DNA of 64,000 nt, from positions 434,001-498,000 of the forward strand of contig NZ_FOZL01000001.1 in assembly GCF_900114625.1 (NCBI RefSeq), written 5' to 3'. Origin of the DNA: Granulicella pectinivorans (lineage in GTDB: Bacteria; Acidobacteriota; Terriglobia; Terriglobales; Acidobacteriaceae). The first letter of the stretch is position 1. Every line of letters starts with the position of its first letter. Below the pieces are notes generated by a model. That model worked only from the letters and a program-made list of their open reading frames with translations. It searched no databases and was not told the origin of the DNA. This document shows, piece after piece, positions 18,732-27,324 of the stretch. The translations under genes were made by a program, and so were the position numbers.

Positions 18732-18905
18732 GCCCTAGTATCCCATCCGTCGCCCCCCTATGCCGAGGCCTCTGCTTGCCAGAGAGAGACCCGAGCTTCA
18801 TCCCCTCAAATATGGTTCATCCTATCCAGACGGAAGCTCCAGAATCCAGGCGCAAACGCAACAATGCCGCCCCGGAAGGGACGGCATCTCGAAGACTCGA
18901 ATCGC

Positions 18906-20546
18906 CTACTTCGCAGCCGACATCTGCTGCTGCAACAGGTACTCCGAGTACGGCCCCTTGAAGTCCTCGATCGTAAAGTTCGAAGGTCCTCCATGGAAGT
19001 GCCAGATTCGCGTCGCCACTTCATTGATCAGATCCAGATCGTGCGTCACCAGGAATACAGTTCCTTCATACTTCTGCAAAGCCAGATTCAATGCATTGAT
19101 GCTCTCGAGATCAAGGTGATTGGAGGGTTCGTCCAGCACCAGCACGTTTGGTTTCTGCAGCATCAGCTTGCAAAACAGAAGACGCGCCGCCTCTCCACCG
19201 GAGAGCGCATTGGTCATCTTCAAGCCTTCTTCGCCCTTGAACAGCATCTGTCCAAGAATGCCGCGGATATCTTCCTTCGTCGCCTGCGGGTCGAACTGGT
19301 GCAACCAGTCCGACGCCGTCATGCCCATCTGGATCGATCCCTTGTGATCCTGCGCGAAGTAACCGATCTGCGCCTCATGGCCCCACTTCACCACGCCCGA
19401 ATCGATCGAAACGTCCGTCTCATCCACGCCTGGACCGTTCGCCAGCAGAGCCTTCAGCATCGTCGTCTTGCCCTGTCCGTTGCGGCCCATCAGGACAACC
19501 TTGTCGCCACGCGAAACCGAGGCGGTAAAGTCCTGGATCACGTGCTCGATCTTGCCGTCCTTCTGGGGATAGCTCTTGTTCACCTTCTCAGCCTCGAGAA
19601 TGGTTCGGCCGGAAGGGCGCATCTGTTCGAAGCGAATGAAGGGCCGCTGGATATTCGAGCGGGCGACATCCGTCAGGGCAAGCCGCTCCACTTCCTTCTT
19701 GCGGCTGTTCACCTGGCTCGAACGCGTACCCGCCGAGAAGCGCGCGATGAAGTCGTTCAACTGCGAAATCTTTTTCTCGCGCTGCTCATTCTGGCTCTCG
19801 ATTCGGGCGCGGACCGAGGTCTTCTGCTCCACCATGTCGTCGTATCCGCCGTTGTACACGATGATCGTCTCGTAATCGATATCCGCGATATGCGTGCACA
19901 CCGAGTTCAAAAAGTGCCGATCGTGCGAGATCGTGATCAGGGTGCCGTTATAGCGAACCAGAAAGTCCTGCAGCCAGTTGATCGAGTCCAGATCCAGATA
20001 GTTCGTAGGCTCGTCCAGCAGAAGCGCCTGGGGATCGCCGAAGAGCGCCTGACAAAGCAGCACACGCACCTTCTGGCCGCCCTGTAGCTCGCTCATCTTG
20101 CGGTCGTGCAGCTCATCGGCGATGTCCAGTCCCTGCAGCAGGATCGCCGCATTCGCCTCGGCCTCGTAGCCGTCTTCCTCGCCCACAATGCCTTCGAGCT
20201 CACCCAGACGCGATCCGTCTTCGTCCGTCATCTCGGCCTTGTTGTAGATGATCTCCCGCTCTTCGAGCGCAGCCCACAGCGGCTTGTTGCCCATAATCAC
20301 GGTGTCGATCACGCGATACGCGTCGAACGCATACTGGTCCTGGCTCAAGACGCCCAGCTTTCGCGGACGGACGACGGTGCCCTTCTGCTGCTCGAGTTCG
20401 CCCGTCAGAATCTTCATGAAGGTGGATTTACCCGCGCCGTTCGGCCCGGTAAGGCCATAACGGCGGCCCTCGACGAAGGTAACGGAGACATCCTCAAAGA
20501 GGAGCTTCTGGCCGTAGCGCATGGTGACGTTGGAGACGGAGATCAT
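18906..20546 (-). CDS. ABC-F family ATPase, YbiT-like
   Basis: 546 residues from ATG 20546 (MISVSNVTMRYGQKLLFEDV). Two ABC domains without membrane segments: Walker A GPNGAGKST and signature LQGGQKVR, Walker B ALLLDEPTNYLD in the first; GRNGQGKTT, LSGGEAAR and VLVLDEPSNHLD in the second. Between them lies the charged helical linker (VEQKTSVRARIESQNEQREKK...). ABC-F proteins act on the ribosome as translation factors or antibiotic-resistance factors; close similarity to E. coli YbiT (FDTVIMG-type DTVIMGNKPLW, NPFIRFEQ-like RPFIRFEQ) points to a housekeeping translation factor, not to a resistance protein. It is monocistronic. Confidence 0.92.
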   Translation of the reverse strand: MISVSNVTMRYGQKLLFEDVSVTFVEGRRYGLTGPNGAGKSTFMKILTGELEQQKGTVVRPRKLGVLSQDQYAFDAYRVIDTVIMGNKPLWAALEEREIIYNKAEMTDEDGSRLGELEGIVGEEDGYEAEANAAILLQGLDIADELHDRKMSELQGGQKVRVLLCQALFGDPQALLLDEPTNYLDLDSINWLQDFLVRYNGTLITISHDRHFLNSVCTHIADIDYETIIVYNGGYDDMVEQKTSVRARIESQNEQREKKISQLNDFIARFSAGTRSSQVNSRKKEVERLALTDVARSNIQRPFIRFEQMRPSGRTILEAEKVNKSYPQKDGKIEHVIQDFTASVSRGDKVVLMGRNGQGKTTMLKALLANGPGVDETDVSIDSGVVKWGHEAQIGYFAQDHKGSIQMGMTASDWLHQFDPQATKEDIRGILGQMLFKGEEGLKMTNALSGGEAARLLFCKLMLQKPNVLVLDEPSNHLDLESINALNLALQKYEGTVFLVTHDLDLINEVATRIWHFHGGPSNFTIEDFKGPYSEYLLQQQMSAAK

Positions 20547-20859
20547 ATCTTGGGGTCCTATGGTCGTTGCGGAGCGCAACGGAGACCGCGCCGTGCGAGG
20601 CGTTTCGGTCTAAAATGTCGTTCAAAATTGGGGAAAAACGGATTTTTCGCTTTCTCAAGTATACATGCTGCCCCTCCCTCCCAAGGGGAACGGCACCCAT
20701 ATCCGGGCGGTCGCGTGGCGCGGGGTGGGGTCGAAGCGGCAAAGCCCTCGCCGGTGCCTTCACCGTCCGGCAATTGTCCTCCCCGCTCCTGCGCCGTATA
20801 CTGGCTCGGCTTCCTCCGGAGCCGATTCCACGAAAACCAAAACGCTAAGGATAAAAACC
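20547..20859. other. Divergent promoter region, ABC-F / TIM-barrel gene
   Basis: 313 bases between two divergently transcribed genes. An AT-richer stretch at 20610-20665 contains TATACA (20659-20664), a possible -10 box facing the plus-strand gene, without a clear -35. The remainder is GC-rich and I see no gene or RNA structure in it. Confidence 0.4.
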
Positions 20860-21735
20860 ATGAATCGTCGTCAGTTTGCGCAAAACGCCGTAGCAATGGC
20901 CGCAGGTCTGGGTGCCATGGAGATCCTGCCCTCCCTCGCCGTAGCGCAGACCGCCGCCGCGTCGCCCTTCCGCTTCTCCGTCATGCTCTGGACCCTCAAC
21001 AAGCTCGGCCCCTTCGAGCAGACCATCGAACTGGTCTCGAAGGCAGGGTATAGCGGGATCGAGCTCGTCGGCGAATGGCGCAAATGGTCCGACGACGAAG
21101 CCCTCAAAACCGCCGCGCACCTCAAAACCCTCGGCCTCCGCGTCGACTCCATGGCCGGCGTCAAGGGCTCCTTCGCCGACCCCGACACCATCGACGCTCT
21201 CCTTGCCGACCTCAACCTCTCCTTCGCCATGGCCCGCAAGCTCGGCTGCACCCAGATCATTCTCACCACCGGCAAGCGCGTCGCGAAGTCCTCCTTCGAG
21301 GTTTGCGTCGACAACCTCAAGAAGATCGCGGTCATCGCCGAGAAGGCCGACATCGAGATCGTCATCGAGCCCATCGACCTGCTCGAGAACGCGACGTCCT
21401 TCCTGACCTCGGTCACCGAAGCCTTCCAGATGTGCCGCGCTGTCCAAAGCCCCAAGATCAAGGTGCTCTACGACGTCTACCATGAGCAGCGACAGGCCGG
21501 GAACATCCTCGAAAAGTTCGAGAAGAACATCGACCTCGTCTCCCTCGTCCACATCGCCGACGTCCCGGGACGACACGAACCCGGCACCGGCGAGCTCAAC
21601 TACAACGCCGTCTACAAGCTCCTCGCCAAGCTCAACTACAAGGGCTATATCTGCATGGAGTTTTACCCTACCGGCGACGCCGTCACCCAGCTCCGCGCCG
21701 CCCGCGAAGAAGCCATCCGCGCCGCACGAGCCTAA
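20860..21735 (+). CDS. Tat-exported sugar phosphate isomerase/epimerase-like TIM barrel (hydroxypyruvate isomerase type)
   Basis: 291 residues. ATG 20860 opens MNRRQFAQNAVAMAAGLGAM, a twin-arginine (RRQF) signal ending near AVAQT. The mature protein follows the AP_endonuc_2/xylose-isomerase-like TIM barrel of hydroxypyruvate isomerase-related proteins: FRFSVMLWTLNKLGPFEQTI, GYSGIELVGEW, IVIEPIDLLENA, KVLYDVYHEQRQAGN, VHIADVPGRHEPGTGELNY and GYICMEFYPTG, with likely metal ligands in IEPID, YDVYH and the final E of MEFYP. A periplasmic location is typical of acidobacterial members. It is followed by a hairpin repeat and the PQQ dehydrogenase, suggesting periplasmic sugar handling. Confidence 0.85.
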   Translation: MNRRQFAQNAVAMAAGLGAMEILPSLAVAQTAAASPFRFSVMLWTLNKLGPFEQTIELVSKAGYSGIELVGEWRKWSDDEALKTAAHLKTLGLRVDSMAGVKGSFADPDTIDALLADLNLSFAMARKLGCTQIILTTGKRVAKSSFEVCVDNLKKIAVIAEKADIEIVIEPIDLLENATSFLTSVTEAFQMCRAVQSPKIKVLYDVYHEQRQAGNILEKFEKNIDLVSLVHIADVPGRHEPGTGELNYNAVYKLLAKLNYKGYICMEFYPTGDAVTQLRAAREEAIRAARA

Positions 21736-21754
21736 TCCGCCACCAAGACGGATG

Positions 21755-21782
21755 CCCCACATCTCGCTGTGGAGATGTGGGG
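21755..21782 (+). repeat. CCCCACATCTC hairpin repeat, copy 1
   Basis: Arms CCCCACATCTC (21755-21765) and GAGATGTGGGG (21772-21782), an 11-bp perfect stem with loop GCTGTG, 19 bases after the isomerase stop and 42 bases before the PQQ dehydrogenase start. Same family as copies at 28.7, 34.2, 38.2 and 39.4 kb and a decayed one at 26.7 kb. Confidence 0.85.
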
Positions 21783-21824
21783 TTTCCAGATCGCCATCAA
21801 TCCATCCCGATGGAGCCGCCGCTC

Positions 21825-24203
21825 ATGCAAAAGCGCTACATCCAATTCCTCCTCGGCCTCATCCTCCTTCCCTGCGCCGCGCTGGCGCAGAACCAGGGCT
21901 GGACCGTCTACGGAGGCATCGGCGGCGACCACTACTCCACTCTCACCCAGATCGACCGCACCAACGCGAAGAACCTCAAGCAGGTCTGGCGCTACGACAC
22001 CGGCGACGCCGGCATCCTGCAAAACACGCCCCTCATCGCAGGCCGCATGCTCTACGGCGTCACCTACGGCGAGAAAGTCATCGCCCTCGACGCCACCACG
22101 GGAAAGCTCATCTGGCGCTTCGACCCCGGGGTCAGCGGTTCGCAGCCCGTCCGCGGCGCATGCTTCTGGCAGGATGGCGGCAAGGGCCGTCTCCTCGTCG
22201 GCATCATGAACTTCCTCTTCGAGCTCGACGCCGAAACGGGCAAACCAGTCGAAACGTTTGGACAAAGCGGCCGCATCGACCTCCGCGAAGGCCTCGACAT
22301 GGACCCCAAGCGGGCCACCGTCGCGATGACCACCCCGGGCGTCATCTACAAGGACTCCATCATCGTGGGCTTCCGCGCGCCCGAAACCCACCCCGCCCCG
22401 CACGGCGATATCCGCGCCTACGACCTCAAAACCGGCAGGATGAAGTGGACCTTTCACACCATCCCCCACCCCGGCGAGCCCGGCTACGAGACCTGGCCCG
22501 AGGGAGCATGGAAGAACGCCGGCGCAGCCAACGCATGGGCCGGCCTCACGGTCGACGCCGCCCGCGGCATGCTCTTCGCCGCCACCGGCTCCGCCGTCGA
22601 CGACTTCTACGGTGGCGACCGGGCCGGCAACAACCTCTATGCCAACACCCTCCTCGCGCTCGACGCCGAGACCGGCAGGAAGATCTGGCACTTCCAGGGC
22701 GTACACCACGATATCTGGGACCGCGACTTCCCCGCCGCCCCCGTCCTCGCAACTGTTCTGCACGATGGAAAGCGCGTCGACGCCGTGGCGCAACCCACCA
22801 AGCAGGGCTACCTCTATGTCTTCGACCGGGTCACCGGCCAATCCCTCTTCCCCATCGAGGAGATGAAGGTCGCCAGGAGCGACGTCCCGGGCGAGGTAAG
22901 CTCGCCGACCCAGCCGCACCCGCTCGCCCCGGAACCCTACGCCCGGCAGGTCCTCACCGAAGACGACCTTACCCAACGCACCCCCGAGGCCCACGCCTGG
23001 GCACTCGAACAGTTTCGCGCAATGAAGGTCGGCACCGCCCAGTTCACACCCCTCGCCCTCGACCAGCAGACCATCGTCACCCCCGGCTACGACGGCGGAG
23101 CCGAGTGGGGCGGACCCGCGATCGACCGCAAGACCGGCGTCCTCTACCTGAACGCCCAGGAGATCGTCACCACAGGAGCCCTGACCGACAACAGCAAGCC
23201 CCACGGCCCCGGCATGACCGTATACCTCAGCCAGTGCGCCGTCTGCCACGGCGAGCAGAGGCTCGGCTCACCACCCGAGTTCCCCTCGCTCCTCGGCGTC
23301 ACCAAACGGCTCTCCAACCCGCAGATCGAGGCACTGATCCACGGCGGCAAGGGCCGCATGCCCTCTTTTCCAAACATCCAGGGCGATCTTCTGGCTCAGA
23401 TGGAAGACTTTCTCCGCACCGGAGAGGACACAGGCCCTAAAGTTACAGGATCGCAGGGCAGACGGTCTCCCGCACCCGGCACACCCGCCGCTGCCGCCGC
23501 CAATCCCCACGGTGCAGAGCTCTTCAGCCAGAACTGCGCCGTCTGCCACGGAGCGCAGGCGACCGGCGTACCGCCCGTCTTTCCTACTCTTATCGGCGTA
23601 GCGGAGCGCCTCAGTGAGCCCCAGATCGCAGACATCCTGAAGGACGGCAGAGGCCGCATGCCCTCCTTCGCGAAGCTCTCCGATGCCGACCGCGCCTCGC
23701 TCGTCCGCTATCTCGGCGCAGGCCCTCTCCCCGAGGAGAAGAAAGAGCTCGAAGCCGCCGGAGAGGTCCATTCCCGATACCGCTTCACCGGCTACCGGCG
23801 CTTCTTCGATCCAGAAGGCTACCCCGCCAGCGCAACGCCCTGGGGCACTCTGAATGCGATCGACCTCAACACCGGCAAGTACCTCTGGCGCATCCCCTTC
23901 GGCGAGTATCCCGAGCTCGTCGCCCAGGGCATGCCGAACACCGGCAGCGCCAACTACGGCGGTCCCATCGTCACCGCCGGCGGCGTCATGTTCATCGCAG
24001 CCACCGTCTACGACCGCCAGTTCCACGTCTTCGACACGAGCGACGGAAAGCTCCTCTGGCACACGGAGCTGCCCTACGGAGGACTCGCCACCCCGGCGAC
24101 CTACATGATCGACGGCAAGCAATACGTGGTCATCGCAGCCGGTGGAGGCAAAGACCCGAAGCACGCCCTGGGCGGCAGTTACATCGCCTTCGCCTTACCC
24201 TAA
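21825..24203 (+). CDS. PQQ-dependent dehydrogenase with two inserted cytochrome c domains
   Basis: 792 residues from ATG 21825 (GGAG nine bases upstream; another ATG at 21810 is possible). Signal peptide MQKRYIQFLLGLILLPCAALA. Quinoprotein propeller to about residue 460 (WTVYGGIGGDHYSTL, LIWRFDPG, HHDIWDRDFPAAP, PTKQGYLYVFDR), then two c-type heme modules: CAVCH at 471-475 with RMPSF, and CAVCH at 571-575 with RMPSF; the propeller resumes at about 680 (YPASATPWGTLNAIDLNTGKYLWRIPFGEYP) and ends with GGKDPKHALGGSYIAFALP. It is a periplasmic sugar or alcohol dehydrogenase (closest to membrane-bound glucose dehydrogenase/soluble gcd-like family) passing electrons to its own hemes. Substrate cannot be told. 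Neighbours suggest a sugar. Confidence 0.92.
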   Translation: MQKRYIQFLLGLILLPCAALAQNQGWTVYGGIGGDHYSTLTQIDRTNAKNLKQVWRYDTGDAGILQNTPLIAGRMLYGVTYGEKVIALDATTGKLIWRFDPGVSGSQPVRGACFWQDGGKGRLLVGIMNFLFELDAETGKPVETFGQSGRIDLREGLDMDPKRATVAMTTPGVIYKDSIIVGFRAPETHPAPHGDIRAYDLKTGRMKWTFHTIPHPGEPGYETWPEGAWKNAGAANAWAGLTVDAARGMLFAATGSAVDDFYGGDRAGNNLYANTLLALDAETGRKIWHFQGVHHDIWDRDFPAAPVLATVLHDGKRVDAVAQPTKQGYLYVFDRVTGQSLFPIEEMKVARSDVPGEVSSPTQPHPLAPEPYARQVLTEDDLTQRTPEAHAWALEQFRAMKVGTAQFTPLALDQQTIVTPGYDGGAEWGGPAIDRKTGVLYLNAQEIVTTGALTDNSKPHGPGMTVYLSQCAVCHGEQRLGSPPEFPSLLGVTKRLSNPQIEALIHGGKGRMPSFPNIQGDLLAQMEDFLRTGEDTGPKVTGSQGRRSPAPGTPAAAAANPHGAELFSQNCAVCHGAQATGVPPVFPTLIGVAERLSEPQIADILKDGRGRMPSFAKLSDADRASLVRYLGAGPLPEEKKELEAAGEVHSRYRFTGYRRFFDPEGYPASATPWGTLNAIDLNTGKYLWRIPFGEYPELVAQGMPNTGSANYGGPIVTAGGVMFIAATVYDRQFHVFDTSDGKLLWHTELPYGGLATPATYMIDGKQYVVIAAGGGKDPKHALGGSYIAFALP

Positions 24204-25171
24204 GTCTTGCTCCACCAGGCCTCGACCGGCTTCTCCTGCAACAGGATCCGCGAAAGAAACTGCACTGCCGAAGCCAGCCCCTCATCCGGGGCGATCAGCG
24301 CATCCTCATGCTCGATGCTCAGCGCCCCGTCATACCCCGCCAGCCGCAGCGCCGAAAGTACAGCTCTCCACTCGAACTCCGTATGCCCCCACCCCACAGC
24401 CCTGTACATCCAGGGCCTCTGCCCCAGCTCGTCGTACCCTCGGTTATCGAGCAAGCCATCCTTGGCGATCTTCCGTGGCGACAGCGAAAGATCCTTCGCA
24501 TGCACATGGTGAATCGCCTCACCCAGAGCCCCGATCACCGCCGGCACATCCATCCCCTGCCACCACAGATGGCTCGGATCCAGATTCATCCCGATCGTCT
24601 TCGACGTCGCGTGCCGCAGCCTCTGGAGCGTACTCGTGTTGTACACACAGAACCCCGGCCGCGCCTCGATCGCGATCCTCACTCCGGCATGCGCGGCAAA
24701 CTGCGCCGCCTCCCGCCAGTAAGGAATCAGTCTCTCCTCCCACTGCCAGTTCAGCGCGCTCACATAGTCCGGAGGCCACGGTGTCGTAATCCAATTCGGC
24801 GTCATATCCCCCGGTGCTCCGCCCGGACAGCCCGAGAGCGTCACCACCGTCGCAACATCCAGCCTCTCCGCCAGCCGCACCGTCTTGCGAAACACCGTAT
24901 CCGCATCGTGCGCCACCTTCTCATGCGGATGCAGCGGGTTCGCGTGACACGACAGCGCCGAGATCGTCAGCCCCGCATCCTCAAACCGCGTGCAAAACTC
25001 ACGCACCTTGTCCTTGCTTGCCAGCAGCGCATCCACCGCCACATGGTCGCTCCCCGGATACCCGCCCGTACCCAGTTCAATCGCTGTGATCTCGCGATAC
25101 TGCCCGATCTGTTCCAACATGGCATCCAGGCTAAGCCGGCCGAAGATGGGATCGAAGATACCGAGTTGCAT
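24200..25171 (-). CDS. Sugar phosphate isomerase/epimerase (AP endonuclease 2-like TIM barrel)
   Basis: 323 residues from ATG 25171, decided by GGGAG five bases upstream; the frame runs open to 25282 without support. MQLGIFDPIFGRLSLDAMLE, ITAIELGTGGYPGSDHV, ISALSCHANPLHPHEKVA, VTLSGCPGG, IAIEARPGFCVYNT, NLDPSHLWWQGMD, IHHVHAKD and LSIEHEDALI are the metal-binding and barrel motifs of the family (ligands in IEARP, LDPSH, HVHAKD, IEHED). It is cytoplasmic, with no signal. Its 3' end overlaps the convergent PQQ dehydrogenase stop by four bases. It is preceded by a good sigma-70-like promoter and a LacI-type palindrome, and the LacI gene lies upstream on the same strand, so it is the likely target of that regulator. 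Confidence 0.9.
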   Translation of the reverse strand: MQLGIFDPIFGRLSLDAMLEQIGQYREITAIELGTGGYPGSDHVAVDALLASKDKVREFCTRFEDAGLTISALSCHANPLHPHEKVAHDADTVFRKTVRLAERLDVATVVTLSGCPGGAPGDMTPNWITTPWPPDYVSALNWQWEERLIPYWREAAQFAAHAGVRIAIEARPGFCVYNTSTLQRLRHATSKTIGMNLDPSHLWWQGMDVPAVIGALGEAIHHVHAKDLSLSPRKIAKDGLLDNRGYDELGQRPWMYRAVGWGHTEFEWRAVLSALRLAGYDGALSIEHEDALIAPDEGLASAVQFLSRILLQEKPVEAWWSKT

Positions 25172-25268
25172 GCATGCTCCCTGGTCTACTGGTCCCTGAC
25201 GCCAGGGTGGAGGTGTTGCTCTCCCACTGGTTGATGCGATGGTTTGAGCGTCACACGACGCGTAACAC

Positions 25269-25298
25269 GGTATATCTTCCACACAACAAAGAAGTCAA
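25269..25298 (-). promoter_or_regulatory. Candidate sigma-70 promoter for the TIM-barrel isomerase
   Basis: On the minus strand TTGACT (complement of 25293-25298) and TATACC (complement of 25269-25274) are separated by 18 bases, giving a start site near 25262, about 90 bases upstream of the ATG at 25171. It is the best -35/-10 pair seen in the window. Confidence 0.55.
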
Positions 25299-25329
25299 TG
25301 CCCATCCGCACGACGGCACCATCAAAGGG

Positions 25330-25339
25330 AAAACGTTTC
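25330..25339. promoter_or_regulatory. Candidate LacI-family operator, site 1
   Basis: AAAACGTTTC contains the CG-centred palindrome AAACGTTT (25331-25338) typical of LacI/GalR operators. It is centred about 73 bases upstream of the predicted isomerase transcription start and just beyond the 3' end of the LacI gene. A second copy of AAACGTTT precedes the LacI gene itself. Confidence 0.4.
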
Positions 25340-25490
25340 ACCAAAACACAACCTTCAACCTCTGCGGAGTACGGAAAGACAGTGCCTCAGACCACAAAAC
25401 GTCCTTGAACCAGCAGGCAAACCGACTTTGCGCAAACTATCCGTCTTCTACTCGCTACCCCCTGCTTTCAGGACCGGCAGAAGACCCAGC

Positions 25491-26531
25491 CTACCGGCTC
25501 TTCTTCACCACCGGGCATCCGCACGACCCGCGCACCACCAGAGCGGCCTCCAGCATCATCCTCTTCGACGGCAGCTTCTCCTTCGCGTCAATACGCTCCA
25601 GCAGCCGCCGCGCCGCCTTCTCTCCAATCTCTGCCGCCGGCTGCACCACCGCCGTCAACGGAGGATCCAGATAAGGTCCCAATTGAATATCGTCGAATCC
25701 AATAAACGCAATCTGCTCCGGCATCTTGATCCCGCGCTCCGCCAGGGCCTCCACCGCCTCCAGCGTCGTCAGCTCATTCAGACTGAACAGCGCGGTCGGC
25801 GCGGGCTTCATCGCCAGCCACGCATCCAACTGCTTCGGAATTCCTCCGCCCTCCGGATCGACGATCTCCAGCATCGGCGACAGTCCCGCAGCCTTCATCG
25901 CCACCCGGTAGCCCTCCATCCGCTGCTGAATCGTATAGTGATGCCGGTTTACCCCCAGCGCCGCGATCCTCTTATGTCCATGCCCGATCAGGTGCTCCAC
26001 GGCCTCCCGCGCATAGTGCCGGTTCTTGATCAGGATCGCGTCATAGTCCTGCTTCTCCACCGGCTGGTCGAACGTCACCAGAGGCGTATGCGCCATCTGC
26101 GGCGTCCGGAAGTGCGCGCCCGAACCCGGCGAAGGCACAATCAGAATCCCATCCACCTGGTGCCGCGTCAGGTAGTCGACCTCCTCGGTCTCCACCTTCT
26201 CATCGCCATCCGTAAACGTGATGATGCAGGTATAGCCCGCCTGCCGGAACACCTTCTGGATCGCCCGCACGCAACCCGCCATAAACGGCCCACCCACATC
26301 CGGAATCACCAGCCCGATCGCGCCCGAGCGCTTGACCTTCAGACTCCGGGCCAGCTCGTTGCGCTGATACCCAAGCTGCTCCACCGCCTTGCGGATCCGT
26401 GCCGAGGTCTCCTCGCTGACATACCCCTGTCCACTCAGCGCCCGCGAAGCCGTCCCCAGACCGACACCAGCCAGCTTCGCGACATGCACCAGCGTCGGCA
26501 TCGAGTTGGTCGGTTTCAAACGGCCTGGCAT
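25491..26531 (-). CDS. LacI-family transcriptional regulator
   Basis: 346 residues. The N-terminal helix-turn-helix and hinge (PTLVHVAKLAGVGLGTASRALSG, RIRKAVEQLGYQRNELARSL) are complete, followed by the periplasmic-binding-like sugar domain: GAIGLVIPDVGGPFMAG, HQVDGILIVPSPG, GHKRIAALG, ALFSLNELTTLEAVEAL and FIGFDDIQLGPYLDPPLTAV. The C-terminus has an unusual short cysteine pair (SCGCP). It probably represses the adjacent isomerase gene and itself; AAACGTTT palindromes at 25331 and 26630 flank it. The inducer is unknown; a sugar or sugar acid is likely. Confidence 0.92.
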   Translation of the reverse strand: MPGRLKPTNSMPTLVHVAKLAGVGLGTASRALSGQGYVSEETSARIRKAVEQLGYQRNELARSLKVKRSGAIGLVIPDVGGPFMAGCVRAIQKVFRQAGYTCIITFTDGDEKVETEEVDYLTRHQVDGILIVPSPGSGAHFRTPQMAHTPLVTFDQPVEKQDYDAILIKNRHYAREAVEHLIGHGHKRIAALGVNRHHYTIQQRMEGYRVAMKAAGLSPMLEIVDPEGGGIPKQLDAWLAMKPAPTALFSLNELTTLEAVEALAERGIKMPEQIAFIGFDDIQLGPYLDPPLTAVVQPAAEIGEKAARRLLERIDAKEKLPSKRMMLEAALVVRGSCGCPVVKKSR

Positions 26532-26628
26532 AGGGGGGTTCTTCCTTCCCTGTGAATACTACATGATGGGAACCAACCCCTCAGGGCCGATGCGACAGAC
26601 TATCCCCTCAGAACCACAGCGTCAAAAA

Positions 26629-26638
26629 TAAACGTTTC
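26629..26638. promoter_or_regulatory. Candidate LacI-family operator, site 2
   Basis: TAAACGTTTC includes the palindrome AAACGTTT (26630-26637), about 100 bases upstream of the LacI start at 26531 and also upstream of the divergent deaminase cluster. It shares AAACGTTTC with site 1. Confidence 0.4.
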
Positions 26639-26668
26639 CACAACATCCCGGCTCCCGCGAAGTCAGGT

Positions 26669-26700
26669 GCCCCACACCTCGATTCCGAGACAGATGTGTG
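26669..26700 (+). repeat. CCCCACATCTC hairpin repeat, decayed copy 2
   Basis: GCCCCACACCTCGATTCCGA begins at 26669, followed by GACAGATGTGTG. It keeps the GGTG-CCCCACA flank, a GATTCC loop and a GATGTG second arm, but carries substitutions and an insertion. It lies between the divergent LacI and deaminase genes. Recognised by comparison with the intact copies. Confidence 0.55.
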
Positions 26701-26745
26701 TCCGAGCCGACAACTCCCGACGCAAGCCTCATGGTAGATTTCCTC

Positions 26746-27300
26746 ATGGCCCACAGTTCCTCGCTGACTCGTAGCCAGAAACTCGCCCAGTCCGCCGCCC
26801 TTCGTCAAAAAGACGAAGCCTTCATGGCCGCGCTCGTGGCCTTCACCGCCCGCTCCCTCACCACCTCCACCCCCGTCCCCTTCGGCGCCCTCATCGTCGA
26901 CACGCTTACCGGCAAGCCGCTCATGCGCGCCCTCAACGCCGTCCGCCAGGAAAACGATCCCAGCTCCCACGCTGAAGTACGCACCGTCCGCAAGGCGACA
27001 AAGAAGCTCAAGAGCCCCTCCCTCAAGGGCTACACCATGTACACCACCTGCGAGCCCTGTCCCATGTGCATGGCCAACGCCTTGTGGGCCGGCCTCGACC
27101 GCGTCGTCTACGGTGCCACCATCGCCGACGCCGCACGCCACTGTCGCCAGATCTACATCCCCGCCACGGAAGTCGCAACCCGCTCCGACATGCCCTGCCT
27201 CATCACCGGCCCCGTTCTGCAAGCCGCATGCAACACCCTCTTCGACCACCCCAACATGCAAAAAGTCTTCGCCACCTGGAACCCAAAGAGCACAACCTAG
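26746..27300 (+). CDS. Zinc-dependent nucleoside/guanine deaminase-like protein
   Basis: 184 residues from ATG 26746; ATG 26731 (five residues longer) is equally possible, as neither has a clear ribosome-binding site. The cytidine/deoxycytidylate deaminase fold is clear: PFGALIVD, HAEVRTV (zinc His and catalytic Glu) and TTCEPCPMCMANALWAG (two zinc Cys), followed by VVYGATIADAA. This pattern matches guanine deaminase and tRNA-adenosine deaminase relatives; the longer C-terminus (PCLITGPVLQAACNTLFDHP) fits small-molecule deaminases better. It heads the cluster ending at 34127, with the FAD oxidase 24 bases downstream. Confidence 0.85.
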   Translation: MAHSSSLTRSQKLAQSAALRQKDEAFMAALVAFTARSLTTSTPVPFGALIVDTLTGKPLMRALNAVRQENDPSSHAEVRTVRKATKKLKSPSLKGYTMYTTCEPCPMCMANALWAGLDRVVYGATIADAARHCRQIYIPATEVATRSDMPCLITGPVLQAACNTLFDHPNMQKVFATWNPKSTT

Positions 27301-27324
27301 CACTGGCAACCGAGAACCGCTCCC

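Noticed and set aside
21482..23440. 652-codon plus-strand frame across the TIM-barrel and PQQ genes
   Set aside because: Out of phase with both recognised proteins; composition typical of a shadow frame.
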